The translations under genes and the position numbers were made by a program. Source: Gammaproteobacteria bacterium (GTDB taxonomy: Bacteria > Pseudomonadota > Gammaproteobacteria > Burkholderiales > Burkholderiaceae_C). From it: DNA of 40,577 nucleotides. Under the pieces are notes generated by a model. That model was not told the DNA's origin and did not search any database. It saw only the letters and a list, made by a program, of their open reading frames with translations. Below, piece by piece: positions 24,001 to 32,222 of this stretch (position 1 is its first letter; the number at the start of each line of letters is the position of its first letter). The stretch is taken from contig JANYHL010000065.1 of the NCBI GenBank assembly GCA_025359085.1, forward strand, positions 1 to 40,577, in the 5' to 3' direction.

Positions 24001-24828
24001 TCACCGTCTCGTGATCACGACTTCAAGGTACTCGCCCGGCACGACCATCGTGCCGTCGGTGGCGCGATTGAAGTGTTGCACGAGGCGGATCAAATCGGCG
24101 GCCAGGGTCTGTTGTTGGGCGGCACTCACGGCACCAAACGCCTTTTGCGTCGGACCGTAGTAGGTGCGAAACGTGTCGAGCCAGTGCTGCGGCGTACGGT
24201 AGCGAAACATGAAGTTCTTGTGTGTTGTCTCGATCGTGGCGGTGCGCTCGCCAAACAGCTCGCGCAGGCGCTCGTCCGTGCCCCACAGCGACGGTGGCTT
24301 GAGGCCGGCGGGTGGCGGGATGTAGCGGCCGATGGTCTTGAACAATTCACCGACGAAGCTCGATGGCGTCCAGTTCGCCAGGCCAATCTTGCCGCCGGGC
24401 CTGCATAGGCGAGTGAGTTCGCTCGCCGCTTTTTCCTGGTTCGGGGTGAACATGACACCGAAGGTGGACAGCACCACGTCAAACGATGCATCCGCAAAAG
24501 GAAGGTTCTCGGCGTCAGCTTCTTTGAATTGCACGGCCAGGCCATTGGCGCTCGCCCGTGCACGGCCACGCTCCAGGAGCGCGCCGACATAGTCGGTCGA
24601 GACCACATCGCACCAACGCCTGGCCGCTGCCAGCGTGGCGTTGCCGTTGCCAGCGCAGACGTCCAGCACGCTCGCGCCAGCGCGCAAATCAAGGGCTTCG
24701 CATAGAGTCTCACCGACGATCTGCAGAGTCGTTCCAATCACGGCATAGTCGCCTGCGGACCAGGCCGCTTGCTGCTTTTGCTTGACCGCCACCAAATCAA
24801 CGCCGGGGGGATGAGAAAGGGTTTCCAC
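24001..24828 (-). CDS. Class I SAM-dependent methyltransferase
   Basis: This 275-residue cytoplasmic enzyme has the Rossmann SAM-binding motif VLDVCAGNGNATLAA (about residues 54-68), the acidic end of strand 2 in VVSTDYVGALLERGR, motif DAENLPFADASFDVVLSTFG and the post-motif RLCRPGGKIGLANW. These place it with UbiE/Methyltransf_11 proteins. The substrate is not evident. The start is a GTG at 24828 with AGGAG upstream. It lies 60 bases after the cupin gene on the same strand, and the pair faces away from the large regulator, suggesting a small regulated operon. Confidence 0.92.
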   Translation of the reverse strand: METLSHPPGVDLVAVKQKQQAAWSAGDYAVIGTTLQIVGETLCEALDLRAGASVLDVCAGNGNATLAAARRWCDVVSTDYVGALLERGRARASANGLAVQFKEADAENLPFADASFDVVLSTFGVMFTPNQEKAASELTRLCRPGGKIGLANWTPSSFVGELFKTIGRYIPPPAGLKPPSLWGTDERLRELFGERTATIETTHKNFMFRYRTPQHWLDTFRTYYGPTQKAFGAVSAAQQQTLAADLIRLVQHFNRATDGTMVVPGEYLEVVITRR

Positions 24829-24887
24829 GTTTGTGCTCCTGAATAAGGGTTAACTTTGTCTCGGTTCGCCCAACTTATGACGGGGGC

Positions 24888-25274
24888 TCAGCCTCTGACT
24901 TTTTCAATCATGTGGTTGATGACATGGCTGTGTTCATGCTGAGGGCTGAACATGACAATGTCCGCGTCTGCCTCGACTTTGACGTTGTGCCCGGGGGGCC
25001 AGTAAAACAGATCATTCGCCTTGACGGTCTCTTGCTCGCCGTGCGCGTCGGTGGTGGTAAGTTCGCCGCGCACGACGAAGCCCCAGTGCGGGCACTGGCA
25101 CATATTGCCTTCCAGTCCCTGAAACAAGGGGGTGGTATCGACGCCCGCGGAAAGACTGAAGTACTCGCCGCTGATCTTGCCCAATCCGGTCGCATCGCCA
25201 AAATTCGTTCGCTGACGAATCACGGCACCGGGGATATCCATCTTGATGTCCACGTTATCTTTGGCGATTCGCAT
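24888..25274 (-). CDS. Cupin-domain protein
   Basis: This 128-residue protein starts at the ATG at 25274 with AGGAG upstream; the frame's earlier extension lacks support. It forms one cupin barrel: NMCQCPHWGFVVRGELTT carries the first motif, DLFYWPPGHNVKVEADADIV the second, and a His-rich tail (PQHEHSHVINH) follows. His residues in the barrel could bind a metal. Single-domain cupins of this kind are often of unknown function. It is first of a probable two-gene operon with the methyltransferase, divergent from the XRE-AAA-TPR regulator. Confidence 0.87.
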   Translation of the reverse strand: MRIAKDNVDIKMDIPGAVIRQRTNFGDATGLGKISGEYFSLSAGVDTTPLFQGLEGNMCQCPHWGFVVRGELTTTDAHGEQETVKANDLFYWPPGHNVKVEADADIVMFSPQHEHSHVINHMIEKVRG

Positions 25275-25368
25275 GTTTGATTCTCCTGTTGAGTTGAAAG
25301 ACGCTGCGTGATCGAGGCTTTTGCAATCCAGGACCTCGCAGAGGTATTGCACACCTTTGGCATCGACA

Positions 25369-25381
25369 CCGGGTCACCCGG
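25369..25381. promoter_or_regulatory. Palindrome CCGGGTCACCCGG in a divergent promoter region
   Basis: A perfect 6-1-6 inverted repeat lies in the 197 bases between the cupin gene and the divergent regulator gene. An operator for the neighbouring regulator is plausible, but the match could also be chance in GC-rich DNA. Confidence 0.4.
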
Positions 25382-25393
25382 AAATAGACAAAC

Positions 25394-25416
25394 AGGGGGA
25401 CAAAAAGGGGGACAAA
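25394..25416. repeat. Two direct copies of AGGGGGACAAA, 12-base spacing
   Basis: AGGGGGACAAA occurs at 25394-25404 and 25406-25416, with a weaker GCAGGGACA further right. The copies are one helical turn plus one or two bases apart, 55 bases before the regulator start, so they could be tandem regulator-binding half sites. Confidence 0.45.
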
Positions 25417-25471
25417 TGCAGGGCGCAGGGACATAATTCCTCGACCGGGGCAACAAGGACAGGGGCCGCAG

Positions 25472-28400
25472 ATGAATGAGCAGGGCAACTCTTTCGGATA
25501 CTGGCTGCGACGGCGGCGCAAGGCGCTTGACCTGACGCAGGACGCGCTGGCACAAAAAGTCAGTTGTTCACAGGCCGCCATCAAAAAAATTGAAGCCGAG
25601 GAGCGCCGGCCGTCGCGGGGACTGGCGCAACGCCTGGCCGAGCATCTCGCCATTCCCGCGCAGGAGCGAGCGGCATTTCTGCAAGCCGCGCGCACCCTGC
25701 AAACGTCTGACCGCTTGCCGCTGGCTGATGTGCCCATCGCCGCCATGACCGCTGCTGCTGCCAGCGATGCGCTGGAACTTGCAGGCGATCAGAAGTCCCC
25801 CTTTGTTGGGCGCCACAACGAGTATGGGCAGTTTCTCGGTCTGATCGCCAGGCTCACCACGGGCTGTGGTCATGTGGTGCTGATCGAAGGTGAAGCCGGC
25901 ATCGGCAAGAGCCGACTCATGACCGAGGTGACGGCTTATGCGCAGCAACGGGCTTTGCCCGTTCTGGCCACGAATTGCTACGAAATTGAGCATGCCATTG
26001 CCTATCAACCGGTCATTGACCTTGCCACTCAGGCGTGCCGGACCGCCCCCGAGGAGCGATTGCGCCAGATCACGCCGACGCTGCTGGCTGAGATCGCCGC
26101 GCTGGTGCCGGCCCTGACCGAGCGCCTGCTTGACCTGCAGCCTTTGTCAGCGGACTATCCCGAGGCGCGCCAGGCGCGTTTGTTTCAGGCGCTGGTGCAG
26201 CTCTTTGACGCGCTGGCGCAAGGCCGACAGTTGATGGTCATGATCGACGACATTCAATGGGCCGACGACGCCAGCCTGCAATTTCTGCATTTTCTGGCGC
26301 GCCAGATTGTGAATCGACCGGTTCTCTTTGCCTGCACGTACCGGGACGAGGAACTTGACAACAATCAACGCCTCGCCAGTCTGCTGGAGAGCCTGCGCCG
26401 TGAACCACACACGCGGCACATGGCGCTGGCGCGGCTCGGGCCGGGGGATACCGAAGAATTGCTCGCCAAGTTGAACGACCCGAAACTCAGCGCGCCCCAT
26501 CTCGCGGCCCGACTGCATGATGAATCAGACGGAAATCCGTTCTTTCTGTGGTCGCTCATGCATTCACTGAGAGAAGTCAACGGCGCGGCCAGCGACGCAG
26601 CCAGCCTGCCACTGCCAGACACCTTGCGTGACTCGGTGCGTGTGCGTCTGGCCCGCGTGCCACATGAAGATCGGCCGCTGCTCGATTTGGCAGCAGTGCT
26701 CGGGCGCCGTTTCGACTTCGAAACTTTGCTTGCGCTGACCCACTCACCCGAGGAAACCTTTCTGCACGCCATGGAGTCGCTGGTGAAGCGCCGGCTGCTA
26801 CGCGAAGACCCCGAGTGGGGCTTCTATGATTTCAGTCACGACAAGGTGCGAGAGGTGGTCTACCGCGATATCGGCACGGCCCGACGTGTGTTGCTGCATC
26901 GTGCCGTGGCAGACATGCTGGAGCAGCATTCATCAAGCAATTTGCATGAGCGTGTTGCCCGTCTCGGCGAACACTACGAGCGCGGTCACGTGTGGTCCAA
27001 AGCCGTGCATTACTTTGGCTTGGCTGCCGACCACTCGCAGAAGCTGTTTGCCATGCGCGAGTCGCTGCAATGGTTTGATCGCGCGCTGGCCTTGCTGCAA
27101 GTCCATTCAGAGGCGGCGACGCAAGCGCAACAACTTGCCCTGTACGAGCAGCGCGGCGCGGCGCGTGCGCAGGTCGGTCAGATCGACGGTGCTGTAGCGG
27201 ACTTTCAGCGGGTGATTGATGCGGCGCGCGCGCTGGGCGAGCATGCGCATGCGCGTGATGTCTTGATCCAACTCGGCATGGCCTACCGACGCGCTGATGC
27301 CTACCAGCAGGCCATCGTCTGCCTGGATGAGGCGCTCAAGGCTTCGCGCGCCATGGGCGATGAACGGCATGCGGCCGATACCTTGTACCACTTGGGGACG
27401 GTCGCCTGGAGCAATGGACGCAACGATTTGGCGATTGCGTACCACCAGCGAGCAGTGGATATCTGTGAGCGTTTGGGCCTGACGGACTTGGTTGCCGTGC
27501 AGGCTTTTCATGGCCGGGGGGAGGCCTATTTCGCCAGCGCCGAGCCGACTGCGGCCATCGTGTCATTCTCGCGCTCTCTTGAGCTGGCACGCGGCATCGA
27601 CGACAGGAGTTATGAGTCGGAGAACCTGATGATGATCGCTTGGGCCTGCACCGGTCATACGGGGCTGGCTGACTACCCTCGGGCGTTGTCGTACTTCGAT
27701 GCAGCGCTCAACATTGCCCGCACCGCTGACCTGCAATGGCACCTGGGTCCTACACTGATTGGACGCGCCAATGTGCAAGTGGCACTTGGAAAATTTGGAA
27801 AGGCATGGGTGGATTTGAACGAAGCGCTACCGCGGCTGGAGACACTGCGACTGGTCCGATACCAGATCATGGCGAATGATGCGTTTGGCTGTCTGTTTCT
27901 TGACTTGAATTTGAACGAGCAGGCCTTGCAGCACTTCGAGCGTGGCCTGAAGCTCGCGCACGATACGGGAATCATTTACTGGTTACCCAAGCTGCGGGCC
28001 AATCTGGTGATTGCACAATTGCGGCTCGGTATTCCCATAGATCGTCCTGCTTTGCAGGCGGCCTGGCAATACTCACAAGATCACTGCGAAGTCTGGTCGA
28101 CTTTGCGCTGCCTGGAGGCATTCGCCGAGTTGGCGCTAGTGAATGGCGACACGGATGGATGCGTCACCTATGCGGACCAGTTGCTGGCGCTGGCATCGCG
28201 CGTCGAGCTGCGCGAACTGATGGGTCAGGCGCATCGTCTGCGCGGTCTGGCAAGGCTCACGGTCAACGCGTATGAATCTGCGCGCAAGGAGTTGACGCTG
28301 GCGCTGACGCTGGCGGAACAGATCGGGCGTATCCGACTTGCGTGGGAGTGCCACCGGGCACTCGCTCGGGTTGCCGCGGCACTGGGAGATGGACGTGGCC

Positions 28401-28504
28401 AAAATGATCGACAAGCTCGCGCACGCGCGCTGGCCGATCAAATTGCTGAGAACTTGGGTGGATCGGGGTTGACGTCCAATTTGGGGGCTGATCAATGGGT
28501 GTGA
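25472..28504 (+). CDS. XRE-HTH / AAA ATPase / TPR regulator (STAND-like)
   Basis: This 1010-residue protein has three parts. Residues 5-75 are an XRE-type helix-turn-helix (LRRRRKALDLTQDALAQKVS, then CSQAAIKKIEAEERRPSRGL). Residues 108-480 are an AAA_16/STAND NTPase with FVGRHNEY, Walker A EGEAGIGKSR (about 140-149) and Walker B LMVMIDDIQWADD near residue 255. From about 540 to the end are tetratricopeptide-like helical repeats. This is the layout of large signal-sensing transcription regulators, which hold ATP and switch when a ligand or partner binds the TPR part. Its probable targets are the divergent cupin and methyltransferase genes; this is inferred from position. The inducer is unknown. 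The whole block 24001-28504 lies between two pieces of a broken complex and may be an insertion. Confidence 0.9.
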   Translation: MNEQGNSFGYWLRRRRKALDLTQDALAQKVSCSQAAIKKIEAEERRPSRGLAQRLAEHLAIPAQERAAFLQAARTLQTSDRLPLADVPIAAMTAAAASDALELAGDQKSPFVGRHNEYGQFLGLIARLTTGCGHVVLIEGEAGIGKSRLMTEVTAYAQQRALPVLATNCYEIEHAIAYQPVIDLATQACRTAPEERLRQITPTLLAEIAALVPALTERLLDLQPLSADYPEARQARLFQALVQLFDALAQGRQLMVMIDDIQWADDASLQFLHFLARQIVNRPVLFACTYRDEELDNNQRLASLLESLRREPHTRHMALARLGPGDTEELLAKLNDPKLSAPHLAARLHDESDGNPFFLWSLMHSLREVNGAASDAASLPLPDTLRDSVRVRLARVPHEDRPLLDLAAVLGRRFDFETLLALTHSPEETFLHAMESLVKRRLLREDPEWGFYDFSHDKVREVVYRDIGTARRVLLHRAVADMLEQHSSSNLHERVARLGEHYERGHVWSKAVHYFGLAADHSQKLFAMRESLQWFDRALALLQVHSEAATQAQQLALYEQRGAARAQVGQIDGAVADFQRVIDAARALGEHAHARDVLIQLGMAYRRADAYQQAIVCLDEALKASRAMGDERHAADTLYHLGTVAWSNGRNDLAIAYHQRAVDICERLGLTDLVAVQAFHGRGEAYFASAEPTAAIVSFSRSLELARGIDDRSYESENLMMIAWACTGHTGLADYPRALSYFDAALNIARTADLQWHLGPTLIGRANVQVALGKFGKAWVDLNEALPRLETLRLVRYQIMANDAFGCLFLDLNLNEQALQHFERGLKLAHDTGIIYWLPKLRANLVIAQLRLGIPIDRPALQAAWQYSQDHCEVWSTLRCLEAFAELALVNGDTDGCVTYADQLLALASRVELRELMGQAHRLRGLARLTVNAYESARKELTLALTLAEQIGRIRLAWECHRALARVAAALGDGRGQNDRQARARALADQIAENLGGSGLTSNLGADQWV

Positions 28505-29353
28505 ATGGCGTGCGGCCTCAGTCAATAGGCATGACGGCTTTTGCACTCACATTTTGTGTAACCCAAGGGCCAACAATTCCTGAACAGTCACCTGTCGCAC
28601 TGTTCGTGCCCACCACCAGCAATGCACGATCTAAGCAATCACCGTTGCTCGCTTGAGCATCTGGTGGTGCTACTTCGTAAACAGGGGGTGATTGCCGAGT
28701 TCCCTCAGCCACTGGCCCGATTCCTGATGAACTCAACCGTTTTGACGAGCACATGCTACATGCACGGGGCTATTGCGCCGCGCTGGAATTTATGTCAAAT
28801 CAGCCTGTAGCCCCCGCAGTACATGCGTCACGTGCTATCGCTTTAGATATGAAACGCGTCGCCATGCACCTCGCCACTTTGGGGGGTATGGCCACCGACA
28901 TCGCCTTTTTGCAGGGTGGCGCCACCTACGGACGGCTGCGCACGGCCATCATCAACGCCAGCCAGCGCGTCTGCGGCAACCGCTTTGGCCGCTCGCTCAA
29001 GCTGCGCTCGGTGTCAGCCGGCTGCTGCAATGGAGTCACCGAGCGAAGAAATGCTGATTTCCCTGGCCACTGACTCCAAGACACTTAGCGGTCACCCAGC
29101 TTGCCGAAATGCATCATCCAAACCGGCCGTTCAGAGCTGCCTTTGTAGGTCAACAATACTTCACACAACAGATTTGGACTACCGCAGCCTCTGCGGGCTT
29201 GATCCAATGGACGTAACACGCCTGCGTCAATTCACCAATTACTCGTCCAATCCAAAATTCTTTAGTGAGCAATTCTCAGGTCTGTGTTACCCGAGTTTGA
29301 ACCACCCCACAATTTCGGGATGAACGTCATCATCGCAGGCATAACACGTAACC
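28505..29353. other. Decayed intergenic region around the large-subunit relic
   Basis: Apart from the relic at 28753-29034 nothing is recognised. 28505-28752 and 29035-29353 contain short frames on both strands with no family pattern, repeats or hairpins that I can identify. The stretch separates two oppositely oriented genes (regulator and YcaO fusion) that converge here. Confidence 0.5.
28753..29034 (+). pseudogene. Relic internal fragment of a HyfG-like large subunit
   Basis: One frame reads HARGYCAALEF, then a divergent stretch, then the well-kept piece KRVAMHLATLGGMATDIAF followed by LQGGATYGRLRTAIINASQR and VCGNRFGRS. It aligns with the intact large subunit in the region GYCMALESAS ... 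ERERVANHLGDLGALGNDAAF ... FSRLREDWL ... MFGHRL (35867-34308). After FGRS the similarity stops. There is no proper start, no N-terminal domain and no C-terminal part. The relic is on the plus strand like the pieces at 22912-23557, but 5.7 kb to their right, the reverse of the expected order within the gene. It is probably a displaced part of the same broken paralogue. Confidence 0.75.
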
Positions 29354-31558
29354 CTAGCTGGACGCAGCCGCCACATTGGCCCGCGCCATGTGCAGTTTTT
29401 GGTAGCTGTCGATCAGGCGCTGCTGCCTGTCGAGCCCTTCCAGTTTCATGCTCGTTGGAGTCAAGCCGAAGAAGCGCACACTGCCGTCCACTGACCCCAG
29501 CACCGCATCCATCCGTGGGTTGCCAAACATCCGACGAAAGTTGACCACGTAATCGTCCAGTTCCAGCTCGTCGTCCAGCAGCACCTCGAGCACCACATTT
29601 AAAGCCTGATAAAACAATCCGCGCTCGACCGTGTTGTCGTTGTACTGCAGGAAGGCTCCCACCAGCTCTTGCGCCGCCTCGAATTGCCGCAAAACGAGTT
29701 GAATCAATAGCTTCAACTCCAGAACTGTCAGTTTGCCCCAGGCCGTATTCTCGTCAAATTCGATGCCGATCAAGGTGACGATGTCGGTGTAATCATCCAG
29801 CTCGCTAGCCTCCAATCGTTCAAGCAGTGCTTCCAGGCTTGCATCGTCGAGACGATGCAGGTTCAGGATATCGGCGCGAAACGATAGCGCTTTGTTGGTG
29901 TTATCCCAGATCAAATCCTCGACCGGATAAATTTCCGAATAACCCGGCACCAGGATGCGGCAGGCGGTTGCGCCAAGTTGGTCATACACCGCCATGTACG
30001 CCTCTTTGCCTAAGCCTTCGAGAATACCGAACAAGGTTGCGGCTTCGTCGGCATTGGAGTTTTCACCATGGCCCGAAAAATCCCACTCGACAAAATCGAA
30101 ATCCGCTTTGGCGCTGAAAAAGCGCCACGACACCACGCCGCTGGAATCGATAAAGTGTTCAACAAAGTTATTCGGCTCAGTGACGGCGTTGGACTCGAAG
30201 GTGGGCCGAGGCAAATCGTTCAGACCTTCAAAACTGCGCCCCTGCAGCAACTCGGTCAGACTGCGCTCCAGCGCCACCTCCAAGCTTGGATGCGCCCCGA
30301 ACGACGCAAACACACCGCCGGTACGCGGGTTCATCAAGGTGACGCACATCACCGGAAACTCGCCGCCCAGCGACGCATCCTTCACCAGCACCGGAAAGCC
30401 CTGTTCTTCCAGGCCCTGAATGCCGGCCAGAATGCCGGGGTATTTCGCCAGCACTTCCTGCGGCACGTCCGGCAGCGCGATTTCGCCCTCCAGAATTTCG
30501 CGTTTGATCGCCCGTTCGAAAATTTCCGACAGGCACTGCACCTGCGCCTCGGCCAACGTGTTACCGGCGCTCATGCCATTGCTGAGGAACAGGTTGTCGA
30601 TCAGGTTGGTCGGGAAATACACCACCTCGCCGTCCGACTGACGCACATACGGCAGCGAACAAATGCCACGCTGCACATTGCCGGAGTTGGTGTCGACCAG
30701 ATGCGAGCCACGCAACTCCCCATCGGGGTTGTAAATTTGCAGGCAGTATTCATCGAGAATTTCAGTCGGCAGCGCATCCTTGCGGCCAGGTTTGAACCAG
30801 CGCTCATCCGGGTAATGCACGAAGGCCGCGTTGGCAATCTCTTCGCCCCAGAACTGGTGGTTGTAGAAATGATTGCAATTGAGTCGCTCGATAAATTCGC
30901 CCAACGCCGACGCCAACGCGCTTTCTTTTGTCGATCCCTTGCCATTGGTAAAACACATCGACGAGTGCGCATCGCGGATATGCAGTGACCACACATTGGG
31001 CACAAGATTGCGCCACGAAGCGATTTCAATCTTCATCCCCAAGCCCGCCAAAATGGCCGACATATTGGCGATGGTTTGCTCCAGTGGCAGATCTTTGCCT
31101 GCAATATAGGTACTTGCTTCTGAATCGGTGTTCAGCTTCAGCAATGCCTGCGCATCGGCATCTAAATTTTCCACCTCCTCAATCACAAACTCAGGCCCGG
31201 CTTGCACCACCTTTTTGACCGTACAACGCTCGATGGAGCGCAAAATGCCCTGCCGGTCTTTGGCGGAAATATCGGCCGGCAACTCGACCTGAATCTTGAA
31301 AATCTGCTGGTAGCGGTTTTCCGGATCAACAATATTGTTCTGCGACAGGCGGATGTTGTCGGTGGGGATATTGCGAGTTTCGCAATACAACTTCACAAAG
31401 TAAGCCGCACACAAAGCGGATGAAGCCAGAAAGTAATCAAACGGCCCCGGCGCCGAGCCATCGCCCTTGTAGCGGATAGGCTGATCGGCCACCACCGTGA
31501 AGTCATCGAACTTGGCTTCCAGGCGAAGCTTGTCGAGAAAGTTGACTTTAATTTCCAT
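29354..31558 (-). CDS. OsmC-YcaO fusion protein
   Basis: This 734-residue protein has two domains. Residues 1-130 are OsmC/Ohr-like, with Cys50 in FDYFLASSALCAAYFVKLYC and Cys112 in RSIERCTVKKVV at the positions of the peroxidatic pair. Residues about 150-560 are a YcaO domain with ATP-binding signatures KGSTKESALASALGEFIERL and AGNTLAEAQVQCLSEIFERA. The last 150 residues are helical, as in E. coli YcaO. YcaO proteins activate amide backbones with ATP; the E. coli-type protein is linked to RimO-dependent methylthiolation of ribosomal protein S12, and lacks an azoline-peptide partner. The fused OsmC domain suggests a link to thiol chemistry. No precursor peptide or dehydrogenase gene is nearby, so RiPP synthesis is unlikely. 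Confidence 0.93.
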   Translation of the reverse strand: MEIKVNFLDKLRLEAKFDDFTVVADQPIRYKGDGSAPGPFDYFLASSALCAAYFVKLYCETRNIPTDNIRLSQNNIVDPENRYQQIFKIQVELPADISAKDRQGILRSIERCTVKKVVQAGPEFVIEEVENLDADAQALLKLNTDSEASTYIAGKDLPLEQTIANMSAILAGLGMKIEIASWRNLVPNVWSLHIRDAHSSMCFTNGKGSTKESALASALGEFIERLNCNHFYNHQFWGEEIANAAFVHYPDERWFKPGRKDALPTEILDEYCLQIYNPDGELRGSHLVDTNSGNVQRGICSLPYVRQSDGEVVYFPTNLIDNLFLSNGMSAGNTLAEAQVQCLSEIFERAIKREILEGEIALPDVPQEVLAKYPGILAGIQGLEEQGFPVLVKDASLGGEFPVMCVTLMNPRTGGVFASFGAHPSLEVALERSLTELLQGRSFEGLNDLPRPTFESNAVTEPNNFVEHFIDSSGVVSWRFFSAKADFDFVEWDFSGHGENSNADEAATLFGILEGLGKEAYMAVYDQLGATACRILVPGYSEIYPVEDLIWDNTNKALSFRADILNLHRLDDASLEALLERLEASELDDYTDIVTLIGIEFDENTAWGKLTVLELKLLIQLVLRQFEAAQELVGAFLQYNDNTVERGLFYQALNVVLEVLLDDELELDDYVVNFRRMFGNPRMDAVLGSVDGSVRFFGLTPTSMKLEGLDRQQRLIDSYQKLHMARANVAAASS

Positions 31559-31928
31559 GTGGGCATTCCAAAATAGTGCTCAAGATGATTGGCCTTGCGT
31601 TTCGGTGCCGTCGTCTTTGTCATGAAACCTGACGGCCTGCGCTGACCAACTTGGTGGCTGCGGCCAGGACGCTTTGGACAAATGGTCGTTTACCCTAGGT
31701 GCGCACGATGAAAAGTCGGGGCTGAGGCGACTATTGTCGAGGGTCGGCCGGGATTCATGTAATTCACGGCAAAAAGTGAGTTAAACAAGCGCTTCGTCAA
31801 GCACAGAGCATACCGGGCACTCGTGATGGTCGGCTCCCGTTGCGTACCGGGACTGCGTTTTTCTCCATTGCCGACGCTCAATTTTGTCGGTCGGCTTCGG
31901 AGAAAGTTGGCCGGCTCTTTCAGACACA

Positions 31929-32035
31929 TTGCTGCCGGTCACGGAGAAATTTCGTAAGTCAAATCCGCAGCGTTACCAGTCATAGGATTTCAGACCGTGG
32001 CTGACTCTTGATGGCCAGTTGCTGCCGGTCACGGA
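31929..32035. repeat. Direct repeat TTGCTGCCGGTCACGGA, two copies
   Basis: A perfect 17-base repeat occurs at 31929-31945 and 32019-32035, 90 bases apart. Variant strings such as GTCGGTCGGCTTCGGAGAAAG and GTTGGCCGGCTCTTTC lie just to the left. This resembles the degenerate intergenic repeats scattered in Comamonadaceae genomes rather than a CRISPR array, because there are only two exact copies. Confidence 0.6.
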
Positions 32036-32091
32036 CGCCTGCTGTCTGTAGGCGAAATCTTCGGCGCCAACTCACAGCTAGTCGATTTCTA

Positions 32092-32105
32092 TTGATTCAA
32101 GTCAA
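32092..32105 (+). promoter_or_regulatory. FNR/ANR-like box upstream of the haem-binding lipoprotein gene
   Basis: TTGATTCAAGTCAA differs from the FNR consensus TTGATnnnnATCAA at one conserved base. It lies 117 bases before the ATG at 32223. Anaerobic activation would suit a respiratory haem protein. The match is good but one such site is expected by chance every few tens of kilobases. Confidence 0.45.
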
Positions 32106-32222
32106 ATCATCGGATACAACCCAACCATAGACTGCGTTCATTCGTTATAGCCCCAGCGTTTCGCGCACCGACGCCGAGGTTCACGGGTTTGGCGAAAAGG
32201 CCCCTTTTTTTAACCAAGGAAC

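Larger units (their letters stand above)
31559..32222. other. Long intergenic region with degenerate repeats
   Basis: No gene is recognised in 664 bases. The middle part has repeated GCCGGTC/CGGAGA-like strings (two copies of TTGCTGCCGGTCACGGA are given separately) and the last 130 bases hold the promoter of the lipoprotein gene, with an FNR-like site. Short minus-strand frames here show no family pattern. Confidence 0.55.

Noticed and set aside
28518-28754. Minus-strand 78-codon frame (ends with AKAVMPID)
   Set aside because: Considered as a pilin-like tail, but no leader, no N-terminal helix and no supporting neighbour; too weak to call.
29354-31558. RiPP (azoline) biosynthesis based on the YcaO domain
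   Set aside because: No precursor peptide, flavin dehydrogenase, E1-like partner or exporter nearby; the protein is of the OsmC-YcaO housekeeping-like type.
31690-31929. Minus-strand 79-codon frame in the repeat region
   Set aside because: Lies across degenerate repeats, has no ribosome-binding site or family pattern; probably non-coding.
31929-32035. Possible CRISPR-like array
   Set aside because: Only two exact 17-base copies with 73 bases between; no palindromic repeat or cas gene.
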